From NCBI RefSeq assembly GCF_007280415.1, contig NZ_VKKU01000001.1, positions 1,426,001 through 1,490,000 on the forward strand: DNA of 64,000 nt. Reading direction: 5' to 3'. The position numbers were made by a program, and so were the translations under genes. The notes under the pieces are model-generated. The model was given only the letters and a program-made list of their open reading frames with translations, did not search any database and was not told where the DNA came from. Shown piece after piece: positions 1-8,031 of the stretch. The DNA comes from Sphingorhabdus contaminans. Its GTDB lineage: Bacteria > Pseudomonadota > Alphaproteobacteria > Sphingomonadales > Sphingomonadaceae. Within the stretch, counting starts at the first letter, position 1, and each line of letters begins with the position of its first letter.

Positions 1-2835
1 CTCCCCGCCAAAGGGCTGACTGCCCACGACCGCGCCGATCATGGAGCGGTTGATGTAGAGATTGCCGACCCGCGCCATCTGCTCGACGGCTTCACTGCTG
101 CGTGCGATGCGGCTGTGAAGGCCCATGGTCAGGCCGAAGCCCTTGGCATTTACGCGTTGCACCGTTGCGTCCAGCGTTCCGGCCTTCCATGTCGCCACGT
201 GAACGAGCGGGCCGAACCATTCATTCTGCAACTGGTCAAGGTCATCTAGCCGGATGACCGTGGGCGGAACGAACAGGCCCTTGGCCGGAACGGTCACGCT
301 GTGGAAGATGCGGTCTTTCACGCTTTGGCGATAGGCCATCAATTTGTCGTACGATGCCTGGTCAATGACAGGACCGATATCGGTCGCCGGATCGGACGGG
401 TCGCCGACATTCAGGCAATCCATCGCACCGCGCAGCATTTCGAGCGTATGGTCTGCAATATCTTCCTGCAACAGCAGCAGGCGCAGCGCGGAACAGCGTT
501 GTCCAGCAGACTGGAAGCCGGAGATGATGACATCGCGCACGACCTGCTCCGACAATGCGGTGGAATCGACGATCATCGCGTTCAATCCGCCCGTTTCGGC
601 GATCAGCGGCACCAGAGGCCGGTCGTCGTCGAGCAAGAGGTTGCGGGCAATGGCCTTGGCCGTCGGGACTGACCCTGTGAACACGACACCGGCAATCCGG
701 TTGTCCGAGGTCAGTTGCGCACCGACATCGCCCGCGCCGGTAACAAGCTGCAGCACGTCGTCGGGCACACCCGCCTGATGCGCGAGTGAAACGGCAAAGG
801 CAGCGATGGCGGGCGTTTGCGGGGCGGGCTTTGCGACCACCGCGTTGCCCGCCACGAGCGCCGCGGCGACTTGCCCCAGAAAGATTGCAAGCGGGAAGTT
901 CCACGGGGCAATGGCGATCCAGACCCCGCGCCCTTCATGGCGCAGCACATTGCGTTCGCCCGTCGGCCCGGGCAGCTCGACCGGCACCAGATCGGCAACT
1001 GCGCGGGCAGAATAATAGCGGCAAAAATCAATGGCCTCTCGCACTTCGGACAGCGCGTCGGGGATGGTCTTCTTCGCCTCCTGCACGGCAAGCGCCATCA
1101 GCTTGCCCCGGTTTTCCTCCATCAGATCGGCCAGGCGGTCCAGACATTCGGCGCGGGTGTAGAGCGATGTCGACGACCATGCTGGATAGGCGGCGAGCGC
1201 ACGGCTGACAGCATCATGGGGGCCGGGTCCGGCGGCTATGGCAAGCTTTGCAGGGATAGCGATTTCGCTGGCGGTTGCGGCCAATATGGCGGCATCGTCC
1301 AGATCGAGGCCCTGGCTGTTCATCCGTTCGGGCTGGAACAGGTCTGCGGGCAAGGCGATGGCGGGGTGGCGCGTGCCGCCGACCGCCATGACTTTTTCCA
1401 CCGGATCGGCGAGCAATTCGTCTTCGCTGACCGACTGGTCGGCGAGCTGGTGGACAAAGCTGCTGTTGGCGCCATTTTCCAGCAGGCGGCGGACGAGATA
1501 GGCGAGCAGGTCGCGGTGGCCGCCGACGGGGGCGTAAGTCCGGCAATGATAGCCTTCCTCCTGCACCAGCCGCTCGAATAGCCCCTCGCCCATGCCGTGC
1601 AGCCGCTGGAATTCAAAATCCCGCCGGTTGCCGGCCCAGTGCACGATGGTCGCGATGGTCAGCGCATTATGGCTCGCCAGCGCCGGGCGGATATGCGCGG
1701 CGTCGAACATGTCGCGGGCGCAGGCAAGGTAGGACACATCGGTCGCCGGCTTGCGGGTGAAAAGCGGGAAATCGCTGAGCCCGCGTTCCTGCGCATGCTT
1801 GATTTCGCTATCCCAATAGGCGCCCTTGACCAGCCGCACCTGCATGATCCGCCGCGTCTCCGCACCCAGCGCGTTTGCCCAGGCAATGGTCGGCCGCGCG
1901 CGCTTGGAATAGGCCTGTACCGCCATGCCCAGCCCGTCCCAGCCGTTGAGCGCAGGATCGCGTGCGACGCGCTCGATGATTTCAAGGCTCATCTCCAGCC
2001 GCGCCGCCTCTTCCGCATCGACCGTCAGCTGAACACCCAACGCCGCCGCCTGCCCCGCCAGTTCGCGGACCATCGCGGCAAGTTCGGGCACACAGGTCGC
2101 CGCCTGCGCGGTTTCGTAACGGGGATGCAGCGCCGACAGCTTCACCGAAACGCTATGCCCGCGCTGCGCATTCTGCCCGACCGAGGCAATGGCATTGGCA
2201 TAGGCGTCGAAATAGCGCTCGGCATCGGCCCGCGTGCGCGCGGCCTCGCCCAGCATATCGAAGCTGGCGGTAAAGCCCCGGTTTTCCTTGGTTTCCATCC
2301 GCTTCATGGCTTCGTCGATGGTCCGGCCCATGACAAAAACCTGCCCCATCAGCCGCATCGCCGCGCCCACGGCCTGCCGCACAAAGGGTTCGCCAGCCCG
2401 CGCGATGAGGCGTTTCAGGCTACTGTTGCTGTCACCCAGCACCGCCTTGCCCAGCACCAGCCCCCAGGTCGCGCTGTTGACGAGCAGGCTCGACGACTGC
2501 CCCTTATGCCCGCGCCAGTCCGCATCGGTCAGCTTGTCGGCGATCAGCAGATCCGCCGTCTCCGGGTCCGGCACGCGCAAAAATGCCTCGGCCAGCGACA
2601 GAAGCGCCGTCCCCTCTTCCGTCCCCAGCCTGTATTCCTGCAAAAACTGGTTCACCCAGCCATCCGACTGGGCTGCGCGCAGGTCCTGCAGCAGGTCGCG
2701 GGCAATCGCCACAATCGCATCCCGGTCCGGCGCCGCCATTTGCGCGCCGACAACCAGCGGCGCCAGCACCTCGGGCTCCGGCATACGATGAAAGGGGCGG
2801 ATGGCGGCGCGGGCGGAGTCGAGTGTCAGTGTCAT
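1..2835 (-). CDS. putA: Bifunctional proline dehydrogenase / L-glutamate gamma-semialdehyde dehydrogenase PutA (3' end outside window)
   Basis: PutA oxidises proline to pyrroline-5-carboxylate with FAD and then glutamate semialdehyde to glutamate with NAD. 945 codons are visible from the ATG at 2835; the C-terminal part runs off the left edge. The proline dehydrogenase half shows VKLSALHPRYE (about residue 228), VRLVKGAYWD (about 333) and FEFQRLHGMGE. The aldehyde dehydrogenase half shows the Glu motif IAETGG (about 745) and the catalytic Cys motif SAGQRCSA (about 780). The visible sequence ends in QPFGGE, a motif near the end of the ALDH domain, so roughly 90 residues are probably missing. 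There is no N-terminal ribbon-helix-helix domain, so this PutA should not be its own repressor (inference). It was absent from the supplied frame translations only because it lacks a stop in the window. Confidence 0.96.
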   Translation of the reverse strand, partial: MTLTLDSARAAIRPFHRMPEPEVLAPLVVGAQMAAPDRDAIVAIARDLLQDLRAAQSDGWVNQFLQEYRLGTEEGTALLSLAEAFLRVPDPETADLLIADKLTDADWRGHKGQSSSLLVNSATWGLVLGKAVLGDSNSSLKRLIARAGEPFVRQAVGAAMRLMGQVFVMGRTIDEAMKRMETKENRGFTASFDMLGEAARTRADAERYFDAYANAIASVGQNAQRGHSVSVKLSALHPRYETAQAATCVPELAAMVRELAGQAAALGVQLTVDAEEAARLEMSLEIIERVARDPALNGWDGLGMAVQAYSKRARPTIAWANALGAETRRIMQVRLVKGAYWDSEIKHAQERGLSDFPLFTRKPATDVSYLACARDMFDAAHIRPALASHNALTIATIVHWAGNRRDFEFQRLHGMGEGLFERLVQEEGYHCRTYAPVGGHRDLLAYLVRRLLENGANSSFVHQLADQSVSEDELLADPVEKVMAVGGTRHPAIALPADLFQPERMNSQGLDLDDAAILAATASEIAIPAKLAIAAGPGPHDAVSRALAAYPAWSSTSLYTRAECLDRLADLMEENRGKLMALAVQEAKKTIPDALSEVREAIDFCRYYSARAVADLVPVELPGPTGERNVLRHEGRGVWIAIAPWNFPLAIFLGQVAAALVAGNAVVAKPAPQTPAIAAFAVSLAHQAGVPDDVLQLVTGAGDVGAQLTSDNRIAGVVFTGSVPTAKAIARNLLLDDDRPLVPLIAETGGLNAMIVDSTALSEQVVRDVIISGFQSAGQRCSALRLLLLQEDIADHTLEMLRGAMDCLNVGDPSDPATDIGPVIDQASYDKLMAYRQSVKDRIFHSVTVPAKGLFVPPTVIRLDDLDQLQNEWFGPLVHVATWKAGTLDATVQRVNAKGFGLTMGLHSRIARSSEAVEQMARVGNLYINRSMIGAVVGSQPFGGE

Positions 2836-2937
2836 GCCCCGCGCTTTGCCGGATTATGGCAGGCCAGACAAGTTTCAGTTGTAACGAAAAAGGCCAGCGC
2901 CGCCTGACGATGCTGGCCCACCCCCGAAGAGGTTCGG

Positions 2938-2982
2938 TTTCACCCCGCGGCTGAGAAGGTTCAGGGACGCCGCGGGGTGAAA
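2938..2982. terminator. Strong palindrome between a glycine-zipper gene and putA, possible terminator
   Basis: Two perfect 14-base arms (2938-2951 and 2969-2982, reading TTTCACCCCGCGGC and its complement) enclose a 17-base spacer. It lies 10 bases after the stop of the leftward glycine-zipper gene and about 100 bases before the putA start, so it could end that transcript and insulate putA. There is no clear U-run on either side, so a classical intrinsic terminator is not certain. Confidence 0.45.
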
Positions 2983-2992
2983 TTCTTAAGGT

Positions 2993-3361
2993 TTAGCGGT
3001 AACGACGGCGGCAGTTGCTATCAGCCTTGTCGATCGCACGACCGGCCAGCGCACCTACAGCGGCACCAATGATGCTGCCCTCGGTCTTGTTACCGCGACG
3101 GGCGACTTCGTTACCCAGCAGGCCACCTGCAACCGCACCGATGATTGTACCGCCTGTACCCTTGTCGCAACGTGCGTTGCCACGGTAATAACGGTCACCC
3201 CGGCGATAATCGCGGCGGTCGTAACGGTCATAGCGGTCGTCGCGGCTGTAATAGCCATCGTCGTCATAGTGGCGACCGGCCTGTGCAGGGGTTGCGGCAA
3301 AGCCGGTTACGGCAGTGGCTGCAAGCACCAGTGCGCCAATGCTCTTGCGAAATTGTGTCAT
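2993..3361 (-). CDS. Glycine-zipper envelope protein (17 kDa surface-antigen-like)
   Basis: A 122-residue exported protein of unknown exact role. Residues 1-28 form a signal peptide ending at AQA. Residues about 29-62 are very rich in Tyr, Arg and Asp (runs such as RYDRYDRRDYRRGDRYY). The C-terminal half carries two glycine-zipper segments (GGTIIGAVAGGLLGNEVA from about 68 and SIIGAAVGALAGRAID from about 95), as in glycine-zipper 2TM-domain outer-membrane proteins. The start at 3361 is chosen because GGAGAA lies about 5 bases upstream and the signal peptide begins there; an in-frame ATG 15 codons earlier is less likely. Two cysteines flank the zipper region. It is monocistronic and followed by the 2938-2982 palindrome. 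Confidence 0.85.
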   Translation of the reverse strand: MTQFRKSIGALVLAATAVTGFAATPAQAGRHYDDDGYYSRDDRYDRYDRRDYRRGDRYYRGNARCDKGTGGTIIGAVAGGLLGNEVARRGNKTEGSIIGAAVGALAGRAIDKADSNCRRRYR

Positions 3362-3505
3362 ATCTGTTCTCCAGCTTTTAACGTCAGGGGCAATGTGTTT
3401 TCCCAACGATGCTGTTATGCAATGCCGGTCTTGAGCCTAATCTGAATGCGTTTGTTATCATTCGTTCATGTTTATGCCGTTTAAGATTAACAACCTTGGA
3501 GTCCT

Positions 3506-4531
3506 ATGATTTCGCGACTGAAGCGCCCGCTCATCCTCGTTTTGCTGGCCATTTTGTCGGTCGCGGGCGTCCGCACGATCACCATCAATAACAGCCAGGA
3601 CATCGCGTTCCGGCCGTTGGACCTTGACCCGGCACACCCCGGACCGCGCCGAATCGGGGAGCTTGTTTTCGAAAATGCATGGCAACTGGATAGCCCGAAT
3701 GAAAATTTCGGCGGCATATCCGCCCTGACTCGGCTGCCGGATGGCCGATTTATCGGTGTCAGTGACGCAGGAACGCTGATCGGATTCGGCCTTTCCAATG
3801 ATGAACGGATGGATCGCCCCTTCATCGCCCCCTTGCCCGGTTCCACAGGACCCGATCTTGATTACAAGGATCGCGACACCGAAGGAATCACCTACGACGC
3901 ACAAAGCGGGCAGTTTTGGGTGAGTTACGAGGTAAATCACGCGATTCGCCGATTCTCCCGCTCCTTTTCGCGTGTAAGCGGAGTTGCCCGCCCTGCGGAA
4001 ATGCAGGACTGGCCCGCAAACCGGGGGGCGGAGGCGTTGATTCGCCTGCGCGATGGCCGGTTCATCGTCATTGCCGAAAGTGTCGATGATGGAATTCATC
4101 CGGCGCTGCTGTTTTCCGGTGATCCTGTGGAAAAAGGTTCGGTTGTCAGCCGCTTCACCTATCGCCCACCCGCAGGCTATCGCGTGACCGACGGTGTCCA
4201 GTTAGCCGACGGCCGCCTCGCGATGCTGCACCGTTCGATCAGTCTGCCCAATGGCTTTGCGGCCAAGATCGGCCTGCTCCCCCTTGCATCACTTGCCCCG
4301 GACAAGACGGTCGAAAGCCGCATCATTGCAACATTAGCGTCACCGCTGCTGGTCGATAATCTGGAAGGGATCGCCACCGAAGAAAAGGACGGAAACAGCT
4401 TTATATGGCTGATTTCCGACAATAATTTCTTCGTTTTACAACGGACAGTCCTGATGAAATTCCGTCTGGCGGAAAGAGACAAAAAGAAAAAACCGGAGGC
4501 GGAACCCGCCCCCGGTTTTGAATCTCTGTAA
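3506..4531 (+). CDS. Exported esterase-like/phytase-like family protein
   Basis: A 341-residue protein resembling the 'esterase-like activity of phytase' (phytase-like) family, a beta-propeller group whose substrate here is unknown. Residues about 1-22 are a hydrophobic signal or anchor (LILVLLAILSVAGV). Family-type signatures are GGISALTRLPDGRFIGVSD (about 69), a DRDTEGITYD segment (about 122) and LEGIATEEKDG (about 290), which recur as propeller-blade GI/EGI motifs. The ATG at 3506 lies about 9 bases after TTGGAG. The last 14 codons overlap an intrinsic terminator that serves the convergent rpmB gene, which explains the Lys/Pro/Glu-rich tail. No neighbour indicates a pathway. Confidence 0.8.
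   Translation: MISRLKRPLILVLLAILSVAGVRTITINNSQDIAFRPLDLDPAHPGPRRIGELVFENAWQLDSPNENFGGISALTRLPDGRFIGVSDAGTLIGFGLSNDERMDRPFIAPLPGSTGPDLDYKDRDTEGITYDAQSGQFWVSYEVNHAIRRFSRSFSRVSGVARPAEMQDWPANRGAEALIRLRDGRFIVIAESVDDGIHPALLFSGDPVEKGSVVSRFTYRPPAGYRVTDGVQLADGRLAMLHRSISLPNGFAAKIGLLPLASLAPDKTVESRIIATLASPLLVDNLEGIATEEKDGNSFIWLISDNNFFVLQRTVLMKFRLAERDKKKKPEAEPAPGFESL
4489..4519 (-). terminator. Intrinsic terminator of rpmB, inside the 3' end of the phytase-like gene
   Basis: Arms at 4489-4502 and 4506-4519 (AAAACCGGAGGCGG against its near-perfect complement, one A-C mismatch) form a GC-rich hairpin. Read leftward, the hairpin is followed by TTTTTTCTTTTT, the U-tract of a Rho-independent terminator. This fits the end of rpmB (stop at 4561). 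Read rightward there is no long U-run. The element lies wholly within the coding sequence of the convergent gene. Confidence 0.82.
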
Positions 4532-4560
4532 AAAACAGCCGCCGAAGCAGCCGTCCGAAA

Positions 4561-4851
4561 TCAGGCCGCAGCCTTCTGCTTCTTGGCGATTTCTTTCTTC
4601 ACCTTGCGGGCGTTGGCCGAAAGCTTCTCGTCCGAGGTTTTCAGCAACCAGTTGTCGAGGCCGCCAACATGTTCAACTGAACGCAGACCGTGGGTCGATA
4701 CCTTGAACTTGTAACCCTGCTCCAGCGTATCCGACAACAATGTTACATTCTGCAGATTCGGCAGGAATGTACGCTTGGTTTTGTTGTTGGCGTGGCTCAC
4801 ATTGTTGCCGACCAGACGGCCCTTGCCGGTGAGTTCGCAAATGCGCGACAT
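4561..4851 (-). CDS. rpmB: 50S ribosomal protein L28
   Basis: A 96-residue ribosomal protein of the large subunit. It begins [11 protein letters not shown], has the conserved [14 protein letters not shown] segment (about 15-28) and ends in a Lys/Ala-rich tail, matching the longer alphaproteobacterial L28. The start at 4851 is preceded by a purine-rich GGGATAG. An upstream in-frame extension to 5148 would overlap tadA and is rejected. It is divergent from tadA across a 132-base region that contains a candidate promoter. Confidence 0.97.
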   Translation of the reverse strand: MSRICELTGKGRLVGNNVSHANNKTKRTFLPNLQNVTLLSDTLEQGYKFKVSTHGLRSVEHVGGLDNWLLKTSDEKLSANARKVKKEIAKKQKAAA

Positions 4852-4909
4852 GATATCTATCCCGTTAAAAAAGATGTGGTGCGGAATCACTGTCCCGCGA
4901 AAGTCGCTG

Positions 4910-4938
4910 CCCCTAACCTTCCGGGCCCGAAAGGTCAA
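4910..4938 (-). promoter_or_regulatory. Candidate promoter of rpmB
   Basis: On the minus strand TTGACC (4938-4933) is followed after 17 bases by TAGGGG (4915-4910), about 60 bases ahead of the rpmB start codon. The -35 box matches TTGAC well; the -10 is poor, so this is tentative. Confidence 0.4.
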
Positions 4939-4983
4939 GTCGCAGATATAGCCAAATGCGCCATTGTCGGGTAGCGGAAGGAC

Positions 4984-5439
4984 ATGTCTTTGTCCAATGC
5001 CCGCAAAATGATGGAAGAAGCACTGGCCCTCGCCCGTCAGGCCGCGCAATCGGGCGAGGTTCCGGTGGGTGCCATCGTGGTCCGGGACGGGCAGATCATA
5101 GGACGTGGCGCAAACCGCCCCCTTGAAAGCCATGATCCCACTGCCCACGCCGAAATCATCGCGCTGCGGCAGGCGGCAGCAGCGATGGGTAACGACCGGC
5201 TGACCGGATGCGAGCTATGGGTCACGCTTGAACCCTGCGCCATGTGCGCCGGCGCAATCGCCCACGCCCGCATCGCCCGCCTTTATTACGGAGCCGACGA
5301 CCCCAAAGGCGGAGCCGTCACCCACGGCCCCCGCCTGTTCGACCAGCCAACCGTACACCACCGGCCGGAAATCTACGCCGGCATCGCCGCCGATGAGGCA
5401 GCGGCGTTGCTGAAAGCCTTTTTTGCGGAGCGGCGGTAG
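4984..5439 (+). CDS. tadA: tRNA-specific adenosine deaminase TadA
   Basis: Converts the wobble adenosine of tRNA-Arg(ACG) to inosine. The 151-residue protein has the zinc/catalytic HAE motif at 55-57 (His ligand and proton-shuttling Glu) and the PCxxC zinc site TLEPCAMC at 81-88, plus the GEVPVGA N-terminal strand. Length is typical. The start ATG at 4984 is preceded by GGAAGGAC. It is divergent from rpmB and followed by a long non-coding stretch with repeats. Confidence 0.95.
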   Translation: MSLSNARKMMEEALALARQAAQSGEVPVGAIVVRDGQIIGRGANRPLESHDPTAHAEIIALRQAAAAMGNDRLTGCELWVTLEPCAMCAGAIAHARIARLYYGADDPKGGAVTHGPRLFDQPTVHHRPEIYAGIAADEAAALLKAFFAERR

Positions 5440-5471
5440 GGCGGCTAACGTGGTGTTTGCGGAAAGGTTGG

Positions 5472-5505
5472 GCCGATTTTTTCGCTATAAGGAAAAAGGG
5501 AAAAA
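5472..5505 (+). repeat. GCCGATTTTTTCG element, copy 1
   Basis: GCCGATTTTTTCG followed by TATAAGGAAAAAGGGA. It matches copy 2 at 5780-5826 and, on the other strand, copy 3 at 8141-8168. Low complexity raises the chance of coincidence, but the 13-base core is identical in copies 1 and 2, and TTTTTTCGTCAGAAG is identical in copies 2 and 3. Confidence 0.5.
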
Positions 5506-5580
5506 ATGAAGAAGGCGTCGTTTACGCCCAACCCGTGACCCTGAATTTAAAAACCCCCGTCACCCTGGGTTTCAAAGCCT

Positions 5581-5677
5581 CGTCACCCTGAACTTGTTTC
5601 AGGGTCTTAGTTTTCAACGTCGCAGGACTAAGACCCTGGAACGTAGTCACCGAAGGTGAAACGAGTTCAGGATGACG
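5581..5677. repeat. Sphingomonad-type intergenic inverted repeat with a broken right arm
   Basis: The left arm (5581-5610) begins CGTCACCCTGAAC and ends CAGGGTCTTAG. Its complement is found at 5628-5638 plus 5659-5677, split by an extra 20 bases (5639-5658). The same sequence, with intact arms, occurs at 54532-54675, and a short version at 58289-58317. It is a dispersed palindromic repeat rather than a gene. Confidence 0.75.
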
Positions 5678-5700
5678 GTTATTTTAAAGCTGAAAAGCCT

Positions 5701-5717
5701 CTCTCCCAACGGGAGAG
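5701..5717. repeat. CTCTCCC/GGGAGAG hairpin
   Basis: A perfect 7-base-pair stem with loop AAC. A related hairpin (CTCTCC, loop CTTAAT, GGAGAG) lies at 8106-8123 on the other side of the orphan-gene island, so the two may be copies of one repeat. Confidence 0.5.
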
Positions 5718-5779
5718 GGGCCGGTTCGACGAAAAAGAATGACCCTGCACAAATTGCCTTGCGCTGGTGGATGGGTCGT

Positions 5780-5826
5780 GCCGATTTTTTCGTCAGAAGA
5801 AAAAAAGAGAAAGAAGGAAAAAAGCA
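5780..5826 (+). repeat. GCCGATTTTTTCG element, copy 2
   Basis: The core 5780-5792 is identical to copy 1. The following TCAGAAG and A-rich tract match the reverse complement of 8141-8168. It sits to the left of the island, with the opposite-strand copy to its right. Confidence 0.5.
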
Positions 5827-5976
5827 GGTTGAAATGCATCCCGCATCCCACATCCGGCTCGCCTTTCTTCTTTCTCTTCTTTCTTCCAGATAATCCTCTG
5901 GCACTAAGATTTGGTCAGACTTGAGCTGAATGGATGACCGCTTTCATTGTACTGGGCGGGCAGCGGGAATGTCTGA

Positions 5977-5997
5977 AATGTTGCGGGAAGCGGACAT
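5977..5997 (+). repeat. AATGTTG-GGGAAGC-GACAT repeat, copy 1
   Basis: This 21-base sequence is 19/21 identical to 6502-6522 (differences at two positions). It abuts the stop codon of the orphan gene at 5997. Confidence 0.65.
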
Positions 5998-6377
5998 TAG
6001 CTTGCGGCGCGTTCAAACTGTGCTGTGAACGTTTGAAATGCGATGCCGATCATCTGTTGATCTAGTTTGTCCCAATGTTCCTGATAAATCGGTTCGACAA
6101 ATGCCCCATCCACATTGCAAAGGTTTGCCCACTCCGCATCGGCGCATCCATTTTCCCAAACCGTGAGCCTCCCAAACTCCTCCACATCGCCACCAATCCA
6201 ACCGTTCGATTCTATTCTCGGTCGCTCAACGGTGAAGGTAACTGCTCTGTTATTTGTTGCCTTGCACACTTCCACTCTAGTCACGAGCGCGCTGCCTTGA
6301 TGCAACAATTGTTGCTGCTGTGAGCATGCCCAAGCTACAAACGCTGAAAGCAAATGATTGGGTTCCTTGCTCAACAC
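5997..6377 (-). CDS. Orphan protein of unknown function, AT-richer island
   Basis: A 126-residue reading frame that I do not recognise. It starts with GTG at 6377, 5 bases after AGGAT. The N-terminus is weakly hydrophobic (LLSAFVAWACS) with a QQQQLLHQ run; the rest is soluble, with Trp-rich and acidic segments (for example GWIGGDVEEFGRLTVWENG, about 58-76). No signal peptide, membrane helix or known catalytic motif is evident. Base composition is more AT-rich than the flanking core genes, and it is bounded by intergenic repeats, suggesting lateral acquisition. It could be a small immunity-type or accessory protein, but nothing shows this directly. The reading frame is intact and has a plausible ribosome binding site. 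Confidence 0.5.
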   Translation of the reverse strand: MLSKEPNHLLSAFVAWACSQQQQLLHQGSALVTRVEVCKATNNRAVTFTVERPRIESNGWIGGDVEEFGRLTVWENGCADAEWANLCNVDGAFVEPIYQEHWDKLDQQMIGIAFQTFTAQFERAAS

Positions 6378-6431
6378 TTAATCCTAAAAATTGCCTGGTC
6401 AGCTTAATACGCATATGTTGGGAAACCTACT

Positions 6432-6470
6432 TATGTCGGCAATGTTATCGTTTCCTAAACGTCTGACTCA
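6432..6470 (+). repeat. TATGTC-GCAATGTT-TCGT repeat, copy A
   Basis: Aligned with 8032-8069 it shares TATGTC, GCAATGTT, TCGT and TCCT blocks (24 of the first 32 bases). It lies between the first two orphan genes. Confidence 0.55.
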
Positions 6471-6501
6471 AACGCCAAAGAACCACGGTCATTATGACCA
6501 T

Positions 6502-6522
6502 AATGTTGTGGGAAGCTGACAT
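6502..6522 (+). repeat. AATGTTG-GGGAAGC-GACAT repeat, copy 2
   Basis: 19 of 21 bases match 5977-5997. It lies about 90 bases ahead of the DUF4265 gene. Confidence 0.65.
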
Positions 6523-6608
6523 GCCGTAAACTTATCGGCAACCAACATTCTGATACCATTAACTCTAAAGACCGGTCAGGATATCCAGATTTTCAGTGGA
6601 GTAGGTCG

Positions 6609-7079
6609 ATGAAAAATGCAAGTTCCGACATAATCTTCACGCACGTCCATCCGGCTTGGAAAGACAAAGCTGATTATATTTTTCGATGCAAGATCCCTAC
6701 TGAATGTGAACCCGATGAGTGGGAGCAGATGTGGGGTAAGGTAGTAAGCGAAAATACTTTTATAGTCTGTTGCATACCTTTCTTTTTATACGGGCTCTCG
6801 ATTGGTGATAAGATAGTTGTCAGCGACGCAAAAGACATTGAAGTTGTTGAAAAATCCGAAAACACCACGATACGCATCTGGACTGGCAAGACCGAAACAG
6901 ATCTGGATGAAGAATTTATGTCTAAGGTCCTTCGTATTTGCGATGGCGCTGAGAGGCATTCGGATCAACTGGTAGCCCTCTACGTCACGAGGTTGCGCTA
7001 TCCCAATATGCTCGGTTTGTTAGACAGCGAAGCAGCAAGAGCGGGTATTTTATACGAAATAGCGGAAAGCCGATTTTAA
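6609..7079 (+). CDS. DUF4265 domain-containing protein
   Basis: A 156-residue cytosolic protein resembling the DUF4265 family, whose function is unknown to me. Family-type features are the central FIVCCIPFFLYGLSIGD segment (about 51-67) followed by a variable loop and the NTTIRIW strand (about 85-91). No signal peptide is present. The ATG at 6609 follows GGAGTAGG by 4 bases. Codon use is visibly more AT-rich than in neighbouring housekeeping genes, and repeats lie on both sides (6502-6522 and 7105-7149). Its neighbours are orphan genes on the opposite strand, so no operon partner is apparent. Confidence 0.72.
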   Translation: MKNASSDIIFTHVHPAWKDKADYIFRCKIPTECEPDEWEQMWGKVVSENTFIVCCIPFFLYGLSIGDKIVVSDAKDIEVVEKSENTTIRIWTGKTETDLDEEFMSKVLRICDGAERHSDQLVALYVTRLRYPNMLGLLDSEAARAGILYEIAESRF

Positions 7080-7104
7080 GTTCAAAACTTCAAGCAACGG
7101 CAGG

Positions 7105-7149
7105 TAAGTTGTCGTGTCCTGAAGGTCCGCTTTAGTTGCATATTTCCCG
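7105..7149 (+). repeat. GTTGTCGTGTCCTGA repeat, copy B
   Basis: It shares 15 consecutive identical bases with copy C (8045-8059), plus GTCC, TTT and ATTTCCCG blocks in register over about 42 bases. It lies just before the 3' end of the lipoprotein gene. Confidence 0.68.
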
Positions 7150-7183
7150 AAAGCCGCCGACGTACAGCACAATAGGATTTAGT

Positions 7184-7927
7184 TCAGTATCTTCCCCCGA
7201 CATCCCATCCGGTGAGATTCAGCGCGAAGTCGCCAAAGGCACGGACCGGCCCTATGTCCGGCGAAAAGCGATTGACGAAAACATAGCCTTTGGAATCGAC
7301 GCCTTCCACGATCCACTGGCTACCATCTGTTCCGAGATCGCAGTTTGTTGCCCGCAGTTCGAGAATTTTCGTTTTGGATAAGATTAAGTCAAGTTTCGCT
7401 AACTCCAAAGATGTAAGGGGGCGATCTATTTCCCGCTCGATGGTTCCCGGTTCATATCCGCCTTGACCAGACAGCTTCTTCGCAACCAATCGGGCGTTAC
7501 TGCCCGACCGCTCTATGCGGACAATCACAGGATGGTCAAAAGTGGGCAGCCAAGTAAACCGCAGCGTCGATGCTTCTGCCGAAATAGTTTTGGTGGATCG
7601 CTCGTAAAGCGAAGGCTCGCCAGCCGCATCCCAGTGCTTGGAATACCATTCATTTTCGAAATCATAAATTGTAGGGAAACACTCGGGGTAACCTTTGTGT
7701 TCGCAAACCTGTGCTGGCTTCCCAAAGGACTCTGGAAAATAGTTTGTCCCGCCTTTGGAAGGCTTGATGGCGAAATCCTCCCCCGGAAGCTTCGCACAAC
7801 GGCGATCAATTGCAGGCAAACGTTGTTCAATATTTTGCGGTAAAACTTGTTCAGCAGTTGGCGGCAGGACCTTATCGGAACCGCAGCCGGTCGAAAACAA
7901 TGTTAAAATGATCGCTGCTGATCTCAT
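7184..7927 (-). CDS. Orphan putative lipoprotein
   Basis: A 247-residue protein, not recognised. It begins MRSAAIILTLFSTGC; the Cys at about 15 after a short hydrophobic stretch suggests a lipoprotein, although the -3 residue (Ser) is not ideal. The mature part contains several Cys (for example RRCAKLPG, QVCEHKGYPECF, TNCDLGTDG) that could form disulfides, which agrees with export. An in-frame ATG at 7954 or GTG/ATG further upstream to 7987 is possible; 7927 is chosen for the signal sequence. It is flanked by repeat copies B and C, and composition is again AT-richer than the core genome. Confidence 0.6.
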   Translation of the reverse strand: MRSAAIILTLFSTGCGSDKVLPPTAEQVLPQNIEQRLPAIDRRCAKLPGEDFAIKPSKGGTNYFPESFGKPAQVCEHKGYPECFPTIYDFENEWYSKHWDAAGEPSLYERSTKTISAEASTLRFTWLPTFDHPVIVRIERSGSNARLVAKKLSGQGGYEPGTIEREIDRPLTSLELAKLDLILSKTKILELRATNCDLGTDGSQWIVEGVDSKGYVFVNRFSPDIGPVRAFGDFALNLTGWDVGGRY

Positions 7928-8031
7928 TCGTAAGGTTCTATGCTTCAACAACATTTGGTTCAAGCAGCTATGAGGGGCGACAGGCAAGCGTTCGCATCAT
8001 GTAAATACAGGCGCTTTCAAACCGCTATTCC

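Larger units (their letters stand above)
5440..5996. other. Non-coding stretch rich in repeats between tadA and an orphan gene
   Basis: This 557-base gap has no convincing gene. It holds several copies of the GTCACCCTGAAC-type repeat: short degenerate copies near 5534-5545 and 5558-5570 and the long inverted pair at 5581-5677. It also holds a CTCTCCC-AAC-GGGAGAG hairpin (5701-5717) and two copies of a purine/pyrimidine-skewed element beginning GCCGATTTTTTCG (5472 and 5780). Small ORFs here (for example 5672-5893 on plus) have low-complexity Lys/Arg translations and are rejected. It marks the left flank of an AT-richer island. Confidence 0.7.

Noticed and set aside
1597-2907. Long open frames antisense to putA (436 aa and others)
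   Set aside because: They are shadows of the high-GC putA gene; translations are Arg/Gln/His-rich with no recognisable domain.
4852-5148. N-terminal extension of L28 to 195 residues
   Set aside because: It overlaps tadA on the other strand; L28 is complete from 4851.
5672-5924. Small ORFs in the repeat-rich gap (73 and 61 aa plus, 85 aa minus)
   Set aside because: They translate low-complexity repeat sequence; no ribosome binding site or conserved pattern.
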